Shown here in pieces: positions 62,566 through 64,000 of a DNA stretch of 64,000 nt. The stretch is from contig CM043944.1 in assembly GCA_014529385.2 (NCBI GenBank), positions 88,314,884 to 88,378,883 of the forward strand, in the 5' to 3' direction. Numbering within the stretch: the first letter of the stretch is position 1; every line of letters starts with the position of its first letter. The notes beneath the pieces were generated by a model. It saw only the letters and a program-made list of their open reading frames with translations, was not told the origin of the DNA and ran no database searches. Source of the DNA: Adiantum capillus-veneris. Taxonomy: Eukaryota > Streptophyta > Polypodiopsida > Polypodiales > Pteridaceae. The translations under genes and the position numbers were made by a program.

Positions 62566-63720
62566 ATGGCAATCGCTACTACGCTACGTGCTACCTGCAA
62601 AAGGCGCCGTGAATACGGCGCTTTTCAAACTATGAATAGACAAAAAGTTCTACTCTATCCTGTTGCTTCTTCATGGTTTAATGTGCAACATATTTATGAG
62701 GCTTGTCAAGAAGAATGCAACATCACAGCTCGCAACATTTCCATTTGCGGAAGTTGTGGCATTTGCAACCTATCACAAAAAGATACCCACAACGATGGTC
62801 TTAATACCACACGCACGAAGCTAGCAAGTGCAACCTTACTGCAAACAATTGCAATGCATAATCTCAAAGTGAATTGGACTTGCTGTTCTGCTTGCCTGAA
62901 AAGTTCACGAGCAAGCAGTGTTGTCATCTTGCAACCCGACTACATACAAGCCATCCTAAACACAAATCAACTAATTGTGCAACTCCTTAGCTTCATCGAT
63001 GTTACAATCAGCGTCACAAAAACAGAAACTGCGGTTGCAAAAGGCTTGCTTGATAGAAGATCGCTACTTGACAATCCACTAATCTGCTGGTCGACAAAGA
63101 AAAACATGTCTCGGCCAACTTCGTTACTTGCAAACACGCCACTAGCAGCCGTGCTAGCATACAACATAAAGAATAATCCAATTCTGAAGAAGTACCAGTG
63201 CATCGCTGAGAAGCCAAACAAAAGGACATGTATTTGTATTCTATCAGCATCGGCTATACAGAATATCGTAAGGGACCACTCAGAGAACAATCCATTTGAA
63301 CTTATGCAACAAGCAAAAGCACAATGTGAAATTAGCATATTCCAAAATTTGTTCAGCACAACAAAGAGAACTGCATTTACTGCTAAAGACAAACACAAGT
63401 TTGGTTCCATACAAATACATGATACCACTTATCTAAGCGAGCGGACAGTCAGTTTTCAATACAATGGAATTCCGTCTCATGAATCTGAAGTGCAGGATAT
63501 TACATTAGAATCAGGGATATTCCCTTTCCTCTTTCCCACAGGAAAAGGAAACTACCAAGGAGAATTCGACTTCAGTGAATACATTAGAATGAGAATCGGA
63601 ACTTCCTTCTCTGTATACACATTGTACAAGCCATATTTAAATGCTCATGATGTACCAATTGAAACAAGCTATCATGATTGCAAACTCCACAAACAGTACA
63701 TTTTTACAAAGGGATATTGA
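62566..63720 (+). CDS. Helitron Rep/helicase protein, N-terminal part
   Basis: ATG at 62,566, 384 codons to TGA at 63,718. An N-terminal Cys cluster (CGSCGICNLSQKD at about 60-72; CCSACLK) fits the zinc-finger/DUF6570-type region of Helitron proteins. Later SFQYNGIPSHESEV, then SGIFPFLFPTGKGNYQGEFDFSEYI, the FPxLFPxGxG block of the Helitron helicase-like N domain. Helitrons move by rolling-circle replication: Rep nicks and joins DNA, and a fused helicase unwinds it. The frame ends early: in the next frame the protein continues directly (LQRDIDNYKRAH), so a one-base change, probably in the T run at 63,701-63,705, splits the gene. Confidence 0.85.
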   Translation: MAIATTLRATCKRRREYGAFQTMNRQKVLLYPVASSWFNVQHIYEACQEECNITARNISICGSCGICNLSQKDTHNDGLNTTRTKLASATLLQTIAMHNLKVNWTCCSACLKSSRASSVVILQPDYIQAILNTNQLIVQLLSFIDVTISVTKTETAVAKGLLDRRSLLDNPLICWSTKKNMSRPTSLLANTPLAAVLAYNIKNNPILKKYQCIAEKPNKRTCICILSASAIQNIVRDHSENNPFELMQQAKAQCEISIFQNLFSTTKRTAFTAKDKHKFGSIQIHDTTYLSERTVSFQYNGIPSHESEVQDITLESGIFPFLFPTGKGNYQGEFDFSEYIRMRIGTSFSVYTLYKPYLNAHDVPIETSYHDCKLHKQYIFTKGY

Positions 63721-64000
63721 TAACTACAAACGAGCACACACCGCGGCATCTACACATGATGTAGTGAAGCATATTATTCGATACAATCTCCCAGCCACAA
63801 TGCCAGGTACTCCACCGAGGCATCGACGAAACTTGAGAGACCTCATAAAAATGGTGGACACATGGGGACTACCACATTTGTTCTTGACATTCACTGCTGA
63901 TGAGGTTTCCCAAACAAGATGGCAAGAAGTCATCACAATTCAAAAACTTGCTCAAGGCTACAACCAAGACTTCAAGTGGAACGATTGCCCTGTAGAGTGT
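63706..64000 (+). CDS. Helitron Rep/helicase protein, continuation (partial, off window end)
   Basis: Plus-strand frame through 63,719 reads RDIDNYKRAHTAAST, VVKHIIRYNLPATMPGTPP and WGLPHLFLTFTADEVSQTRW. The last is the Rep motif region of Helitrons (compare G-P-FFLTFTAN...W). The catalytic HxH and two-Tyr motifs would lie at or beyond the window end, so activity cannot be judged. It belongs to the same ancestral ORF as 62,566-63,720 but in the next frame. Confidence 0.85.

Overview
This is a stretch of gene-poor, repeat-dominated nuclear DNA from a land plant. A homosporous or leptosporangiate fern is the best guess: the PPR remnant near 27.3 kb carries residues of the style I know from fern PLS-class PPR proteins (for example IVSEGLL and LVDMYARC), and the window is full of plant LTR elements, L1-type LINEs and long dinucleotide tracts. 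No intact single-copy host gene is evident. The fern assignment is inference from protein style, not from a search.

Layout. 1-5.9 kb is a tandem array of mosaic units of about 300-520 bp. 5.9-8.4 kb is AT-rich and short-repeat DNA, including a 90-bp minisatellite and a small GC-rich island. 8.4-21.67 kb is a second satellite with a 316-bp dimeric unit, a 1,580-bp higher-order repeat and larger internal duplications. Both satellites carry the same 20-bp box, AAGGTCCACCACTTGTCCAA. At 21,665/21,666 the second array is fused in frame to a degraded transposon-type ORF with a GHTHEDID motif (DUF7869-like). 22.8-27 kb is decayed intergenic DNA with a Copia reverse-transcriptase scrap.

27-32 kb holds a broken PPR gene, a Ty3/Gypsy gag pseudogene, a coiled-coil ORF of unknown family next to a polypurine tract, and a 942-bp LTR. 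32.3-46 kb is a nested retrotransposon cluster, all on the minus strand: a Gypsy element (920-bp LTR, tRNA-Asp-type primer-binding site, 2.6-kb leader with palindromic tandem repeats, gag) interrupted by a Copia element (278-bp LTR, primer-binding site, uninterrupted 1,204-codon Gag-Pol lacking RNase H), which abuts a degraded LINE. 46-52 kb has an unassigned transposase-like pseudogene and two more LINE fragments in convergent orientation. 52-60.5 kb is AT-rich DNA with large TA, CA and GA microsatellites, a minisatellite whose units each contain a GA tract, and a dispersed repeat.

60.9-64 kb is the most gene-like part. On the plus strand it holds a helical ORF and an unusual protein kinase (catalytic loop HNDLHPWN, DWG in place of DFG), which may be one broken gene, followed 255 bp later by a Helitron replication-initiator/helicase ORF that runs off the window edge. 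This may be a Helitron carrying a kinase as cargo. Most other coding sequences are mutually unrelated, independently inserted elements; only the Gypsy/Copia/LINE nest and the kinase/Helitron block show organised relationships.
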